A DNA stretch of 64,000 bases, taken from NCBI RefSeq assembly GCF_003865035.1, contig NZ_BHVZ01000001.1:248001-312000 (forward strand). The letters run 5' to 3'. Shown here piece after piece: positions 63,465 to 64,000 of this stretch; positions within the stretch are counted from its first letter, which is position 1; every line of letters starts with the position of its first letter. The position numbers and the translations under genes were made by a program. The stretch is from Anaerotignum faecicola. Lineage in GTDB: Bacteria > Bacillota > Clostridia > Lachnospirales > Anaerotignaceae. The notes under the pieces were generated by a model that was given only the letters and a program-made list of their open reading frames with translations, had not been told where the DNA came from and did no database searches.

Positions 63465-64000
63465 TTATTTGTCCAGCTGAGGAGCAACGTCATCCATCCA
63501 TTTCATCAGACCGCCCATTTCTGCATTCTTATCCCATACATATTTCTTTGTTTCGGAAGCGATAACACCGCTCAGACCAATCAAAGCTACGCAGTTAGGG
63601 AATGCCATACAAGCGTTCAGTACGTCAGCAATGTTCCAAACTACATCCAGTGCAGCGACACAGCCTACCAGTACAACAAATGTCCAAACAACACGGAAAG
63701 GCATGATGGACTTAACGCCGCACAGGTATACCCAACATCTTTCACCATAGTAGGACCAGCCCAGAATTGTGGACCATGCGAATGTCAGCAGACCGAATGT
63801 CAGAACTGCGGGGCCAACAACGGGGATCGCGTTGAACGCACCTGCTGTCATGTTCGCACCTACCAGACCCTCCATACCTACGGGGTCTTTAATGATAGAG
63901 GATACCAGAACCAGACCTGTCAGCAAGCAAACTACGATTGTATCCCAGAATACACCGGACATGGAAATCAGAGCCTGTCTTGCAGGGTTTCTTGTTGCCG
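63465..64000 (-). CDS. Sodium:alanine/glycine symporter, AGCS family (copy 2), 5' end missing
   Basis: The C-terminal 178 residues are in the window; the frame is open to the window edge, and the ATG at 63962 is internal. Seven residues differ from copy 1 over this part, for example S/A, Q/N, V/C and I/L changes. A tandem duplication in the same orientation. Terminator follows at 63348-63385. Confidence 0.93.
   Translation of the reverse strand, partial: ATRNPARQALISMSGVFWDTIVVCLLTGLVLVSSIIKDPVGMEGLVGANMTAGAFNAIPVVGPAVLTFGLLTFAWSTILGWSYYGERCWVYLCGVKSIMPFRVVWTFVVLVGCVAALDVVWNIADVLNACMAFPNCVALIGLSGVIASETKKYVWDKNAEMGGLMKWMDDVAPQLDK

Overview
The window is chromosomal DNA of a low-to-mid GC Gram-positive anaerobe of the class Clostridia, most likely Lachnospirales. 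Support comes from the 16S rRNA gene on the minus strand at about 49656-51192, a class III fructose bisphosphatase, a PASTA kinase/PP2C pair, a ZTP riboswitch on formate-THF ligase, RqcH and MutS2, and many near-consensus sigma-A promoters with 17-bp spacers. An Anaerotignum-like genus is a guess from the 16S sequence and was not verified. Most of the window is housekeeping DNA. I see no prophage, CRISPR array, insertion-sequence transposase, restriction or biosynthetic cluster.

Layout. 1-2864: end of a two-component response regulator and mutS2. 3060-8307: a flavoprotein, fbp, a membrane protein and an SDR reductase, mostly single-gene units. 8381-11789: rnz-tsaD-PspA-like operon and a secreted stalk-domain protein. 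12048-27156: rpmB, then a long minus-strand block (yicC-gmk-rpoZ-priA-def-fmt-metallopeptidase, then rsmB-rlmN-stp-pknB-rsgA-rpe-thiN) that matches the conserved Firmicute translation/envelope operon but lacks remA and coaBC. 27406-30249: rqcH-azlC-azlD. 30345-36237: recA, a DMT exporter, cinA, pgsA, rimO and a small anchored protein. 36351-39095: folD and fhs, the latter behind a ZTP riboswitch. 39193-48434: ftsK, DMT exporter, ilvA, clpX-clpP, tig, DUF503. 48476-51487: three identical tRNA-Gly genes, tRNA-Phe, tRNA-Leu, tRNA-Tyr and a 16S gene with no 23S or 5S beside it. 51488-59295: sirtuin, CNNM/CorC protein behind a candidate attenuator, mntP, AIR-synthase-like protein, VanW protein, a 39-residue membrane protein and a UvrD/PcrA-like helicase. 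59544-64000: GT4 glycosyltransferase, tRNA-Arg and two near-identical sodium:alanine symporters.

How the genes work together. Translation and its quality control dominate: def/fmt, rsmB, rlmN, rsgA, tsaD, rimO, RqcH plus MutS2 (RqcU), tig and clpXP. One-carbon metabolism (folD, fhs) feeds formyl-THF to fmt and purine synthesis, and the ZTP aptamer fits that link. Envelope genes (PASTA kinase, VanW, stalk-domain protein, glycosyltransferase, pgsA) may share control: three minus-strand genes have WalR/PhoP-type direct repeats (hexamers spaced by 5 bp) upstream.

The least explained items are a repeat seen twice directly after stop codons, one copy carrying a second palindrome in its loop; a leader with mutually exclusive hairpins and a short ORF before the CNNM gene; the shared operator-like repeats; the unlinked 16S gene; and the small membrane ORF overlapping the helicase stop codon.
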